DNA of 64,000 nucleotides, from contig CM061142.1 in NCBI GenBank assembly GCA_030789695.1, positions 352,941,486-353,005,485 of the forward strand. The letters run 5' to 3'. Each line of letters begins with the position of its first letter. The first letter of the stretch is position 1. Below the pieces are notes generated by a model. The model saw only the letters and a program-made list of their open reading frames with translations, did no database searches and had not been told where the DNA came from. The stretch is from Scilla litardierei (Eukaryota > Streptophyta > Magnoliopsida > Asparagales > Asparagaceae). Positions 22,291 through 33,550 of the stretch are shown in pieces. The translations under genes and the position numbers were made by a program.

Positions 22291-23880
22291 GATTTTTGCG
22301 AGTCTGGTATTGAGATCGTGCTTCCTGGAGAGGCTTCGTCGTTGATGTGTATGCAGATACAGTCGACGATCGTGGATCGGATCAAGGCAGGTCAGGCTGG
22401 AGATCCGAAGCTGAGGAAGATCCGTGAACAGGTAGAAGCCGGTCTGTGGAATGATTTTCGGATTCATGAGGATGGCTCGCTGAGGTATGGAGCCAGAGTT
22501 TGTGTGCCAGGTGGAGATATCAGAGAGGAGTTGCTTGTTGAGGCACACAGTTTGCCGTATTCTGTGCATCCTGTTGGTACCAAGATGTACAAAGATCTTC
22601 GTCTGAACTATTGGTGGCATGGTATGAAGCGGAGTGTGGCACGGAGTGTCGCCAAGTGTTTGGTATGTCAGCAGGTAAAGGCGGAACATCAGCGTACGTC
22701 AGGGTTGCGACAACCGCTTCCGATTCCAGAGTGGAAGTGGCAACACATCACTATAGATTTCGTGACTGGACTACCTCGGAGTCCGAAGCAGAATGACGCG
22801 ATTTGGGTGATCGTAGACCGATTGACCAAATCTGCGCACTTTATTCCCTTCCGAGTGGGACAGTCCACTTAGACGCTAGTGAGAAGATATATGGAGGCAA
22901 ATTCTTTTACTCTTCGTTTTATTTCTTTCCTAGTTTGGATAGTGATGTAACGTGAATCGTGCGGGAGATCGTGCGACTTCACGGAGTCCCTGTGAGTATC
23001 GTGTCGGACAGAGACACGAGGTTTGCATCTCAGTTTTGTCAGAGTCTGCAGAAGAGTCTGGGTACGAGTCTGAGTTTCAGTACCGCGTACCACCCGCAGA
23101 CGGATGGCCAGTCCGAGAGGATGATTCAGATTTTGGAGGACATGCTGAGGGCGTGCATGTTGGACTTCAAGGGATCTTGGGAGGATCATCTCCATCATGT
23201 GGAGTTTGCCTACAATAACAGCTACCAGGCGAGTATTGGCATGACGCCTTTCACCGCGCTATACGGGAAGAAATGTCGATCGCCACTGAGTTGGGATGAC
23301 ATTGGAGGCAAGGAGCTGTTAGGGGAAGAGATGATCGTGGAGGCTGTGGATGTTGTGAGGAACATCTGGGAGAAGCTGAGGATCGCGTAGGACCGTTTCA
23401 AGCATTGGGCAGATGCTAAACGGAGGCCTTTGGAGTTTCAGCCTGGATACCATGTCTTTCTGAAGATCTCTCCAAATCGGGGAGTTATCCGATTTGGAAG
23501 GAGAGGCAAGCTGAGTCCAAGGTGCATTGGGCCGTTTGACATCCTGGAGAGAGTTGGAGATGTGGCTTATCGCTTGGCATTGCCGCCGTCACTGGAGGGA
23601 GTTCACGACGTATTTCACGTATCTCAGTTACGTCGATACGTCAGTGATCCATCTCATGTTGTGGATTTTTTTGGAGATCACGGTTCGTCCGGATCTTACC
23701 TATGACCATCAACCAGTGGAGATTCTGGATCAACGGTAGAAGTAGCTGAGGAATAAGACCGTCGACTTGGTTAGAGTGCAGTTGCATCATGGTTCCCCTG
23801 GGGAGTCTACCTGGGAGCGTGAGGATGATATGAGAGAACGCTTCTCGCACTTGTATCCGAGTAGTGGTTGATGCTGATTC
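22291..23880 (+). pseudogene. pol: Integrase of Gypsy-A with chromodomain-like tail
   Basis: The zinc-binding domain ([13 protein letters not shown]) is followed by the core with catalytic D residues in ITIDFVTGLP and IVSDRDTRF and the E in [15 protein letters not shown]. The C-terminal part holds [15 protein letters not shown], the [10 protein letters not shown] module and FHVSQLRRY. The end ([11 protein letters not shown]) resembles the chromodomain-type tail of Tekay-like chromoviruses. Breaks: TAG at 22870 (GAG to TAG), a T-rich insertion at 22897-22950 that looks like a decayed intron, TAG at 23388 (CAG to TAG), a shift at a T run near 23670, and TAGs near 23738-23747. Confidence 0.85.
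22897..22950 (+). other. Decayed counterpart of the integrase intron
   Basis: This T-rich segment sits at exactly the point in integrase (after ...RRYMEARG-type sequence, codon GAG) where the minus-strand copy has a GT...AG intron at 63528-63467. Here the donor reads GC instead of GT and the acceptor region reads GTAA instead of GTAG. It is homologous to the other copy but shorter. Confidence 0.55.
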
Positions 23881-23899
23881 CGAGGAAGGAATCATTCAT

Positions 23900-23912
23900 A
23901 AGGTGGGTAGGA
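23900..23912 (+). other. Polypurine tract of Gypsy-A
   Basis: AAGGTGGGTAGGA immediately before the LTR start TGTCAAGG. The minus-strand copy has AAGTTGGGGAGGA at the same place (62517-62505). Confidence 0.75.
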
Positions 23913-24660
23913 TGTCAAGGTCTGTTTTCGATCGTACGCTTTACGTGCATGTAGTCTTGTTCATGCACGTATTTATTTTAGACTTTGTTTGTATCCAAAC
24001 CCTTTGGTGTTATATGCCGTTGTGACCCTCTCGAAGAATATTAAATTGTGGAATTATTTTGGAACGTCATTTCACGGGTCGTTCTCCCACGATTTGACCT
24101 TGTTTGATGAGACGTCGCGATTTTCACTTTTGTCGTGAGACGTTTTTATGTTTTAGTTTCGTTTCTCGTCGTCGAAATTGTGATCCGTCTTCTTTGTTTT
24201 GTTTCTCTCGTTGGTACGGTCACCCCAGTATTTATCTTATAATTTTTTAGCCTCGTTTGACCTCCTTTCACCTTTTCCCAGTTTAATTATTTGTTTAACC
24301 CTAACTCTCTATTGGCTTATATCCCCTAATATAAATTTTATTATAATATTCATCAAAATTTTTGTTGACCCAACCATTTCTGCCTTGGCCGCACACCAAG
24401 AGAGAGAGGGTGTGGGACTTTTCTTATATTTGATTATAACAAATCTTTTAAAACCTAATCTAATTCATTAACCCTAGACCTAGTCCTAGCCCTCTATCCC
24501 ATGTTCAGCAGCCATACTTTATAAAAAGTAACCCTAGGTTATTTTTTTCACCAAGCAATCACGTGTCAGCCCCTCTAACCTATAAAATAGCCCTAGGTTA
24601 ATTATTTTTCCCCAAACATCCGCGACACATAGCAGCCGCCGTTCGTTTCTTCTTCCCCGC

Positions 24661-24972
24661 ATGCAAACAACCCCCATTCTCCGGCCTAACCCTTCACCGG
24701 CGACCCTCTCCCCGCTTCCCGACCTTCCTCCTTCCTCTGTGCCGTCGAGATCCCCCTCCAGGCGCCGCAAAAAGCCCTGTAGGCCGCTGTTATTCGCAGC
24801 AGTAGCGAACAGCAGCTGCAGTCGCCACTGCGCCGCCATTCCGGTGTCTCCGCCACCGCAGTCACCCTCTCCGGTGTGCCTCCGTCCCCCTCCGACCTCT
24901 GTGCCACCGTGGAAGCCCCTGCTGGCCATCGTTGCTCTGAAACAGCGAGCCCTCGCTGTTTTGCGTTTCTAA
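24661..24972 (+). other. P/S-rich open frame in the LTR leader
   Basis: A 103-codon frame just downstream of the TATA box, rich in Pro, Ser and Arg. It is C-rich leader sequence also open on the minus strand. No domain is seen. It is probably an untranslated leader, not a gene. Confidence 0.2.
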
Positions 24973-26200
24973 CAACAACCCGACGCGTCGTTGCGCTCCC
25001 CGTCGCTCTCTCTCACTATTGGGTTCTTCCGACAGTCCCCTACCTCTCCTAGAGGTGTTCATCGATGTCACGATCAGCCCCTACGATGCTCAACGTCGTA
25101 GTCTTCGTGTATGTCGACCCCGTCATCCCCGTTCGTTGTTACGGCTCCCCATGAGTCGTAGATCTTATACCGTTCACTTTGCTCGCTGATTTGGACTCGT
25201 CTCACTGATCTTGTTGATGTCCAAGGATTGGCGATCGTGGAATCTTATTTTGGAATCTGGATTTGGAGCGCTTTCTTTATTCCAACCCATGGCGTCGCTA
25301 CCCAACGCCAGTGTAGCTCTCGCGGCGTGTAAGGGAAATTTTCTGATCACTTAGGACCCCAACCAAAACATGCTAATCAAGATTAAAATCGGTAATTTAA
25401 TTGCTTGGTAAATCACTAATGAAGATAATCAAATCTGGGACTGTATGTTGGTGAATCCGAGCACATAGGTAGATTGGACTAGTTGAACGGTGATTGCAGA
25501 ACCACTGATTGCAGGCAAGTGAAACTTGCCAACTTGTGTTTTAGGCCATGTTTTAGGCTATCCCTTGTTCTTTAGCGTAAAAGAGAATAGGCAATGAAAT
25601 GATAGTTGCCTAGACTCAACTTTAAGATCTAGCTTGGCAATGAAGCTAGATCCGACACCCTGCCATGTCATACAAACATTTTGCCTGTCACGTTTTATTT
25701 CCATACCTATATGCATTTTATTTGTACTCTGCGATGCCTGTCACATTTAAATTCCATATTTGTATGCACTTTAATTGTACCCATGCCATGCCAGGCATCA
25801 ATACATTTCATTCCTTGCCTGAATGTTGCATTCGTAGCACACGCTACTATACTTCCTTGTTGAGGCTAGGCACCTGTGTTGCAGGCACAACCCTATGCCA
25901 AATACACTTTCTGGCTCGTGAACCAGAAGTGGGCTACATGTGTTGGTCAAAAGCCAATGCCCGATTACACGTGGAGGAGTAGGGTTAAGCGATCACTTGA
26001 GCTTAGGAGTTGGCCCGTACAGCCGCTCCAGCCAAAAGGCGTAAACCCTGTGCACGACGTGCTTACTTGTCTTGTAAATTCCATGTGATTGTTTAGTAGC
26101 TTTGCTACCCTTGCCATGTCATACTTGTTGCACTTTCTTACTTGTTGCATTCATATCTTAAACTGCCATATCATCGCATATTTTAGAACTGCTAGGTTGT

Positions 26201-26425
26201 TTGCCTTTCCTTTTAGTTTCCTTGCACAAGTCTCTTGTAGACTTGCTGACATGCACCCTCGTCTCTTTTGGGTGTCGTCTGTTAGTTGCTGAGCCAGAGC
26301 CTGTTACTGAGGACGAGGTGTTTGTTGACGTTGAGCCTGGGTCTACTGTTGACGTGGAGTATGAGGACACCGGCGACAAGTCGTGGAGACTTCTTTTGTG
26401 TTGCTTTCTGCTTAGTTCCTGTTAG
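26201..26425 (+). CDS. Acidic mini-ORF inside Gypsy-A LTR
   Basis: The frame ends in an acidic segment (PVTEDEVFVDVEPGSTVDV, then EYEDTGDKS). The corresponding place in the LTR at 56601-56786 encodes SESELVAEDEQFADVEF then EFEDTGDKS and stops. The minus-strand Gypsy-A LTR encodes another acidic version (59938-60050) ending DPEEDQS and stop. Similar acidity and endings in three LTR copies suggest real coding or an exon. The N-terminal part is not conserved, so the true start, perhaps a splice acceptor, is unknown. No known family is recognised. Confidence 0.4.
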   Translation: MPFLLVSLHKSLVDLLTCTLVSFGCRLLVAEPEPVTEDEVFVDVEPGSTVDVEYEDTGDKSWRLLLCCFLLSSC

Positions 26426-26722
26426 GTTATTGGTGCATAGCGCCTTTCCTTTCTGTACGTTTGTTATTTCTGTTGGCCATGCTTGGGGCCTTTTAGACTC
26501 TTTTTAGCCTGGTGGCTTTTCTGTGATGTTGGACTTTATTTGTGGACATTCTGAGATTTGAATATAATGATCTCTCTTTTATTTTTATTTTTGTTCTTTT
26601 TCGCAATTGCAAGGACCTCTACTCGGTTATTCCAGACGCTTTACAGACTGTAGCCTCACAGCTTCAAGTCTGAGCGGACTTTTCACGCCTCGCCTTCCGT
26701 TTATGGGAAACAGGTCGTGACA

Positions 26723-27351
26723 TCAATGCATATACTGCTGTAAGAAATAAAGAAAATCCCCCAGTATTATGACACCTTAAAGTTATTTGCTGTGAGGAAC
26801 AAGACATACAAGTAGCTTTCCATGTGGATCCAAACCGACTAAAATTCTCCCACCCCTGTGATTCAGTAAATTATTAAAGACTTCCCAATGCTTTGGAATG
26901 CCAGATTTCTTTATACTCCCTTCAGACTTCAGCTTTGTTTCCACCAAGATGACTGCAGATGGCTTCAAGGTCCTTATTCTATCCCTAAGGTCTCTCGTCC
27001 GCACCGAGTTATTAAGACCACTTGTATTCCAAATGAAGATAGCCATGAATTGGGGGTTGGTTGTTGTCTGGCAAGAACACCCTCTTTTAGTCTTGTGCTC
27101 TTCCTTGTGACTGCACCATTTACCGCACTCTTTTTTGGCCCTATTGATTCAAATTTGCTCACAAGCTCTGCTTCCTCCTTTTCCCATTCAGGGTTATCTA
27201 TAGTCATTGAGGCTGGTATCCTGTCAATCTCATAGCCTATTTCATCATCCAACAGAGAAGGCCATGGCCTGGCATCCGTATTATTTTTAGTTGTTTGAAT
27301 TGAGCCTGTCTGAAGAACTTCACACGGTCTCTCTTCATCTAATCCTCCATG
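26723..27351 (-). pseudogene. LINE-1, left part: end of ORF1 and start of ORF2 endonuclease
   Basis: On the minus strand the frame from 27351 to about 26974 gives the acidic ORF1 C-terminus (DEERPCEVLQTG ... NPEWEKEEAELVSKFESIG ... RKSTRLKEG), which matches the ORF1 end of the plus-strand LINE at 42590-42720. Overlapping it, ORF2 begins at 27046 with MAIFIWNTSGLNN and the endonuclease motif VILVETKL, which keeps the catalytic Glu. The endonuclease continues with GFSLFLTAVYA-type sequence and is cut at 26722 by the Gypsy-A LTR. The other half lies at 40231-41689. Confidence 0.8.
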
Positions 27352-27356
27352 CTCCC
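27352..27356. repeat. Target-site duplication CTCCC, left copy
   Basis: CTCCC precedes the LTR start TGATCAC at 27357 and recurs at 40226-40230 after the LTR end CGACCA. It proves that 27357-40225 is one complete insertion. Confidence 0.9.
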
Positions 27357-27652
27357 TGATCACTCCATATTTTACACCTTTTTTCTGCATGTTTGCATGC
27401 CATTTAGATCGCCCATATCGCGTTTTTCCACGATTATTCGACAATATTGCGATGCTTTTCACGATTTCTTGTTTTTGTCGAATTTCAGGAGATTTGGTGC
27501 GATTTGGAGTGATTCTGAGATGCACCCACTCCAGAGTGTCACCCGTGACTCTTTTGAGGAGAATTCTGCGATTGGAGAGGAGTGGAAGAAGAAAGAACGT
27601 CGTAGGAGCGACGAGGAAGCGAAAAGACGAATATTGGGCATTTTCAGCATGC

Positions 27653-28115
27653 CACTCGGCCGAGTGAAGGAGTCACTCGGCCGAGCATCGACAGCATGCT
27701 CGGCCGGCCAGATCAGACACGCAACAGATTGAATATCAGCGTGTACTCGGCCGAGCATCGCCAGACCACTCGGCCGAGCACGGAGACACCACTCGCCCGA
27801 GTTGCATCACGACGACGACAAGCAAAAATCCTGAAGTTACTGTAATCCATCAGTCAGCTTCGGAGTTCCGACTCGGCCGAGTGAATAATTCCACCCTCGG
27901 CCGAGTGAAGAAAGATGATCGCCCGAGTGACTCCCGAGGAGACGACCCCCAAAAGTCCAGACTTACTATAATTGTACAGGGTCCGTCATTCGACCGAGTG
28001 ACATTTGTCACTCGGTCGAGTGAGCCGCGCTGCCTGTAGCGTAAAGTGCGATTTTCAAGCTGCGCAGGGGCAATTTTGTCACAGTTTTTTGGGCGATTTT
28101 GGGGGGTATTTAACC
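27653..28115 (+). promoter_or_regulatory. Athila-1 5' LTR promoter: CACTCGGCCGAGTG array plus TATA box
   Basis: About twelve copies of the 14-bp perfect palindrome CACTCGGCCGAGTG or close variants (CTCGCCCGAGTG, CACTCGGTCGAGTG) lie at 20-50 bp spacing from 27653 to 28023. The TATA-like GGTATTTAACC follows 80-90 bp later. The 3' LTR (38663-39032) and the third LTR (47773-48137) have the same layout, and the motif recurs internally at 33551-33890. Confidence 0.72.
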
Positions 28116-28509
28116 CCAGGTTTTACCCTAGTTTAGAGAGCCTTTTTCATATACTTTTGGCAGCCCTTTTGATTACTTTTTTAGGAAATTAGATTTAGTT
28201 CTTTGGGGGGAGAGAAAAAGTTCTATTTTGTTGGATGCTATTGAATCTTCATTGGTTTGTCTCTCTCTCTATCAAAAACATCATTTTTATTGATATATTG
28301 TCTATTGCAATGAATTCTATTGTTTTTATTATTGAATTTCTAATGATTTGCATTATGAATTGTGAGTAGTTTTATCGTCTTAGGGCGTATGGATGAACCC
28401 TACGAACCCTATTTCTAATTTTTGATGGATTGGTGAAATTCGTGCTAGAATTGATTAGGGTTAGTTTGGGATTGATTTAATACGAATAGCTAGGGATTCA
28501 TACCGATTG

Positions 28510-28880
28510 GGATTTGCAAGAGATTGGATCCCAACTCGATAGGAAGCCCTAGAAATTCGAATTAGGTTACAATTGGGTTTCTCTGGAATCGGTTTGCAAG
28601 AGATTAGACCGAAACTAGGGTTTTCGATTGCAATCCTATACCAATACCCGTTTGCAAGAGATTGGACGGGTAGGAACTATCCCAACCTAGGTCGTAGCTC
28701 GAGTTTGCACGAGAGTGGATCGAGATATGATTGAACGATGATGTTGTTCTTCTTGCTAGTTTGCCTAGGTTAGGGTTTGCAAGAGATTGGATCCTACCCT
28801 AGGTTTGCTATAGACTGGCAATAGCGCGAGAGCGTGAGCTTGGTTCTACATATAGTTGCAACTAGTTCACCTGAATTTCA
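28510..28880 (+). repeat. TTTGCAAGAGATTGGA phrase repeats in R-U5
   Basis: Five or six copies of GTTTGCAAGAGATTGGA, or GTTTGCACGAGAGTGGA, are spaced 60-80 bp apart; they recur in the 3' LTR (39530-39830) and in the third LTR (48570-48870). Each is followed by a different C/T-rich phrase. The role is unknown; the conserved phrase in transcribed leader RNA could be a protein or packaging site (inference). Confidence 0.6.
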
Positions 28881-29214
28881 AGTCTAGCAATTGTGAAACC
28901 TACGAATCACAATGACGAGATACAGTTTTGTAGCGGGGATTCCCTATCCCTAGGCGTTTTTATTAATTTGATATTTTCTTTATACAATTGAATGACTGTG
29001 ACCGCTTTATTGCGAATATTTCTCGACTGTTCTTATAGCTAGGTGAATTGAAGAAGACACCGTCATTTGCCCTCCTTGTGTTCGATACCCGCTCGCCGCT
29101 ACACCGTGCGCTTGCGTTAAAACTACAATCATTCTCCGGGTGTGTGTCCGGGGCCGACCAAGTCTTTGACTAGGTTGTGCCCTTGGGTAGCATTTTGGGA
29201 CGCGACCAAGTTTT

Positions 29215-29232
29215 TGGCGCTGTTGCCGGGGA
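29215..29232 (+). other. Primer-binding site, TGGCGCTGTTGCCGGGGA
   Basis: Six bases after the LTR end. It differs by one base from the TGGCGCC form in the minus-strand relative at 12692. Same tRNA-Asp-type class. Confidence 0.85.
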
Positions 29233-29370
29233 CGGTTTTTGACGGAGTTCGATTTCGATCACCCGGTTATTTTTCAATTTCTTTATTTATTTCTTCATTC
29301 TTTTCTAACTCTGTTTACAGCCCAATTTGCACGATCTCCCAAAATTTTCCACAAGATCTTAACAACTAAC

Positions 29371-32300
29371 ATGGGGGATGCAATGCCAATGACTTAGTCT
29401 AGCCGGGGAGATGATGAATCCTTTGCAGAGCTCCTTAAGGAACTTGTTGATGAGGTCCATGCCACTGGAGCTTTTGCTATTAACATCGAGGACCCCGTCG
29501 AACAATTATTTGCATGCTTCGTGATGGATCAAATCTCCCCGGATGGGACAATTGGGGGCGACATCAGAGTTGATGTGAGAGACGACAAGCTATATTTCAA
29601 AGACAGCAGAACATGCATCGAGAAGTGCTACTTCCCCGAGGAATCCACTGGACATACCGATATTCAGGGAAGTGCGCTCTATGACCCCCACTCCTGACTT
29701 TATGGATTAACTGACATATCTCTTGGTCTCAGGAATGAACCTGAGCAAAGTGGAAGTCCTATCGATGCCCACGCGGAATTGTGCAGTGTCTATTCAGATG
29801 CACCGTCCTCACCAAGAAGCGAATCTGAGCCTCCACTCGAGAGCGCACCACCCGAACATGAGCTAAACTCAGATGTTGAAGGAGAAGCTAAACTCACACA
29901 AGATGATGAAGCAGAGGGTACGACACCTCTTGAGGTAGAGCTTAAACAATTACCACCGAATCTAAGGTATGCTTTTTTGGGTAATAAATTGACCTTTCCG
30001 GTAATAGTTAACTCCCACCTCACTCATGATCAACTTGAGAAACTCCTAGATGTTCGTAGGAGTCACAAGGATGTCCTTGGCTACACTATCTCTGATCTTA
30101 AGGGAATAAGCCCTTGGCTTTGCACGCATATAATCCATTTGGAAAACACTGACGCCACCTCCATAGAGCCTCAAAGGCGGTTGAACCCCAACATGAAGGA
30201 GGTGGTCAAAAAGGAAATCCTAAAATTGCTTGAGGCCGGAATTATCTACCCTATCTCTGACAGTAGATGGGTTAGCCCCGTTCACGTCGTCCCCAAGAAA
30301 GGGGGGATGACCGTTATAAAAAACGATAAAGGAGAGCCCATTCCTACACGCACTGTCACGGGATGGCGGATGTGCATTGATTACAGAAAACTAAATAAAG
30401 CCACCCGAATAGACCATTACCCATTACCCTTCATTGACCAAATGCTCGAACACCTTGCTAAACATAAATACTTTTGTTATTTGGATGGGTATTCGGGTTT
30501 CTTCCAAATCCCTTTGCATGAAGACAACCAAGAAAAGACTACTTTCACTTGTCCCTATGGCACATATGCTTACCGTAGAATGCCATTTGGTCTTTGTAAT
30601 GCACCCGCCACCTTTCAGAGGTGCATGACTTCCATCTTTTCCAACTATATTGAAAATATTATGGAAGTTTTCATGGATGATTTCTCAGTTTATGGAAGTG
30701 AGTTTGATTCTTGTTTGACTAATCTTACTAAAGTTCTTAAAAGATGTCAACAAAATAATCTTACTCTTAATTGGGACAAATGTCACGTCATGGTCACCGA
30801 AGGGATAGTGCTTGGGCACCTTGTCTCCTCAAGAGGGATTGAGGTTGATAAGGCGAAGATTGAGGTAATCGAGAAACTCCCTCCTCCTATTAATGTTAAG
30901 GGCATTAGGGGCTTTCTTGGTCATGCGGGGTTTTACCGCCGCTTTATCAAGGATTTCGCCTTGATTGCCCGACCTCTTATCTCCTTGCTTGCTAAAGATG
31001 CCCCGTTTGTTTTTTCAGGTGAATGCTTGCAAGCGTTCAATACATTGAAGGAAGCACTAATTTCTGCACCCATCATACAACCACCGGATTGGAGCCTTCC
31101 CTTTGAGCTCATGTGTGATGCAAGTGACCAAGCCATTAGAGCTGTATTGGGACAAAGGAAAGACAGAAAGCTTCACGCAATATTCTATGCAAGCAAAACA
31201 TTGGATGACGCGTAGAAAAATTATACAACTACTGAGAAAGAGCTTCTAGCGGTCGTCTATTCCATTGAAAAGTTTCGCTCCTACCTCCTTGGTTCCAAGG
31301 TAATTGTCCACACCGACCACGCGGCATTGAAGTATCTTCTAAGCAAGAAAGAGGCCAAACCAAGGTTGATTAGGTGGATACTTTTATTGCAAGAGTTTGA
31401 TTTAGAAATCAGAGACAAGAAGGGTACGGACAACGTTGTGGCAGATCATTTGTCCAGGCTTGTTCGTGACAAGGAGGACGAGAGTTTACCTATCGATGAT
31501 ACCTTTGTTGATGAGAGGCTATGTGCCATAAGGCCCGGGGAAGTTCCTTGGTATGCGGACTTTGTCAATTATTTGGCTTGTGGGATTAAACCATGCGAGA
31601 TGCCCACACAGCAAAAAAGGAGATATATGCATGAAGTTCGTAGCTATTTTTGGGAAGATCCGTATCTCTTTATGATATGCAAGGATGGCGTTATTCGGAG
31701 ATGCATTTCTAAGGAGGAGGCCACCTCCATCATCTTGCATTGCCATGGTATGCCATGCGGTGGATATCACGCCGCTTCTAAGACTACCGCTAAGATATTC
31801 CAGAGTGGATTCTTTTGGCTAACCATGTTCAGAGACACGCACGACTTTGTCAAGGGGTGCGATAGATGCCAACGGACCGGGAATATTTCCAAACGAAATG
31901 AGATGCCAATGAGGCCCATTCTGGAGATTGAGCTCTTTGATTATTGGGGAGTGGACTTCATGTGACCATTTCCGTCAAGCAAGGGTAACAAGTATATCTT
32001 ATTGGCCGTGGACTACGTCTCCAAATGGGTAGAAGCCATCGCCACCCCTACCAATGATGCGAGGGTTGTTTCCAAGTTTTTCAAGCAGAATATTTTCCCA
32101 CGCTTTGGGGTGCCTCGTACTTTGATAAGCGATGGGGGAAGCCACTTCATAGAAAACAAGTTTGAAGCCATGTTGAAAAAATACGGGGTAAACCATAGAA
32201 TTTGAATGGCATATCACCCTCAGACGAGCGGCCAAGTGGAGGTTTCGAATAGAGAAATCAAGAAAATTCTTGAGAAGACCATAGATCGATCCGGAAAGGA

Positions 32301-32931
32301 TTGGTCCATGAAGTTAAACGATACTCTATGGGCATATCGCACGGCCTTTCGCACTCCCATTGGCACCACACCGTTCCGACTAGTTTATGGGAAAGCTTGT
32401 CACTTACCGGTAGAGTTAGAGCACTGCGCGTATTGGGCCATCAAGACCCTCAATTATGACTATAAGAGTGCACCGGTGAGGCGGCTCTTAGACATCAATG
32501 AGCTTGACGAAATTAGAAGAGATGCCTACGAGAACTCAAGGATTTACAAAGAAAGGACCAAGATTCTCCACGACGCTCGCATAACTGTCACAGACTTCAT
32601 GGTCGGAGACAAAGTCTTGCTATATAATTCCCGACTCCGACTATTTCCCGGAAAGTTGAGATCACGGTGGTCCGGACCATTCACCATCAAGCACATACAA
32701 CCGGGAGGAGCCTTTGAGTTAGAAGGTAAAGACGGAGCCACATTCAAGGTGAATGGAAAACGGCTCAAGCGGTATTCCGAGAGAGTCCCTACAGGTGAAG
32801 TAAATAGAATATATCTACTCAAGGGGCGGCCGGATGACCTTTCATACCTCATTGACGAGGTCACTGAAGAAGCTATCCCCTACTCCATCGGTGCACTCCA
32901 CGATGATGGCTTTGTGAAAGCCAAGATTTGA
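29371..32931 (+). pseudogene. pol: Athila-1 pol: RT, RNase H, integrase in a single frame with five stops
   Basis: ATG at 29371 opens a frame that stays open to the TGA ending at 32931 except for TAG 29395, TGA near 29696, TAG 31213, TGA 31963 and TGA 32203. There is no frameshift in 3.5 kb. The N-terminal 180 codons are acidic with no recognised domain. RT has WVSPVHVVPKKGGMTVIKND, TRTVTGWRMCIDYRKLNKAT and catalytic VFMDDFSVYG; these are Athila-type signatures. RNase H keeps MCDASD. Integrase has the HHCC finger (CDRCQRTG) and an intact D-D-E set ([24 protein letters not shown]). Several stops look like C-to-T or G-to-A changes of CAG, CGA or TGG. Confidence 0.92.
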
Positions 32932-33107
32932 GCGAAGAAGAGACATTGGAGGACTCTCACAATAGCTCCACGGCGAATGATGATGGCGACGCTGAAGTCG
33001 CAAGAATACGAGAGCTTTGCAAGCTATCGACAATGAAGAATCCGAAGAAAGCTCCACCGATTCAAAGATCGGTGTCACCGGTGAAGTTAAAGACCGGGAC
33101 AAGTTCA

Positions 33108-33131
33108 TGCTTGGGGGAGCCATCCCCCAAC
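33108..33131 (+). other. Internal PPT-like GCTTGGGGGAG forming a perfect hairpin
   Basis: TTGGGGGA (33111-33118) and TCCCCCAA (33123-33130) pair across GCCA. The same GCTTGGGGGA appears at 36761 and at the true 3' PPT (38355). Confidence 0.6.
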
Positions 33132-33294
33132 AGTGCACATGATGAAGGGGCACTGAGGAAGGCCACGCACCACCACGATCCAAATCCGAGCGGTCTTCCC
33201 GGCAAATTCGACGGGTGCATCTCATTTGCACCCAACATCCAGCGCTAAATTGAAAATCCAAAGGGGTCGAGCTCAAGACCTTAAACGAGCGCTT

Positions 33295-33312
33295 GTCGGG
33301 AGGCAACCCGAC
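33295..33312 (+). other. Post-pol hairpin with AGGCAA loop
   Basis: GTCGGG (33295-33300) pairs with CCCGAC (33307-33312) around AGGCAA, preceded by GAGCGCTT. It is homologous to the hairpin at 9679-9696, with compensatory stem changes (GTC/GAC against CAT/ATG) and an invariant GGG-AGGCAA-CCC core. Confidence 0.7.
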
Positions 33313-33550
33313 GGTTTTTGCATTATTTTTATTTGATTTTCATTTTTTTGTTAAGGCTTTTGTTAGTTTTTAGAGTCTTTTTGCCCATAACAGGAGAAGG
33401 AGAAAAGGAGATCAATCATAAGAGGAAAATAGAGACAAGGAAGAGCGCTCCAGGAATGCGTTCAGGCCTTAGGAGGAGGAAGAAACCAACTAGAGGAAGA
33501 AAAACAGAGAGTAGAGCGAAAACGGAGCCCCGTAACAGAAAACAGCACGT

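Larger units (their letters stand above)
20650..26722 (+). mobile_element. Gypsy-A (chromovirus type), 5'-truncated copy
   Basis: Protease C-terminus, RT, RNase H, integrase with chromodomain-like tail, purine tract (23900-23912) and 3' LTR (23913-26722). The left side is cut by the copia insertion in the protease gene. The right end lies in ORF2 of LINE-1. Several stops and frameshifts make it inactive. A second copy of the family lies in the opposite strand at 59597-64000. Confidence 0.85.
23913..26722 (+). repeat. 3' LTR of Gypsy-A (2810 bp)
   Basis: It starts TGTCAAGGTCTG and ends CAGGTCGTGACA. Its first 300 bp align with the minus-strand LTR start at 62504 (shared GATCGTACG, GACGTCGCGATTTTC, GAGACGTTT). 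The TATA box is CCTATAAAATAG at about 24582. Over 2 kb of R-U5 follows, unusually long, with a conserved acidic ORF near its end. The final 80 bp (AGTCTGAGCGGAC...CGCCTCGCCTTCCG) recur at 57060-57127. Confidence 0.85.
27357..29208 (+). repeat. 5' LTR of Athila-1 (1852 bp)
   Basis: It starts TGATCACTCC and ends GCGACCA. U3 contains the CACTCGGCCGAGTG array (27653-28023), a TATA box GGTATTTAACC (28105-28115), then R-U5 with repeated TTTGCAAGAGATTGGA phrases (28514-28800). It closely matches 38368-40225. Confidence 0.92.

Noticed and set aside
24661..24972. Possible captured host exon in the Gypsy-A leader
   Set aside because: P/S-rich in one frame and R/G-rich in the other, with no splice context or similarity to the other Gypsy-A LTRs at protein level.
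27653..28023. Regularly repeated short motif resembling a CRISPR array
   Set aside because: Repeats are 14-bp palindromes with variable 5-50 bp spacing in a plant LTR; no cas genes and no uniform spacers.
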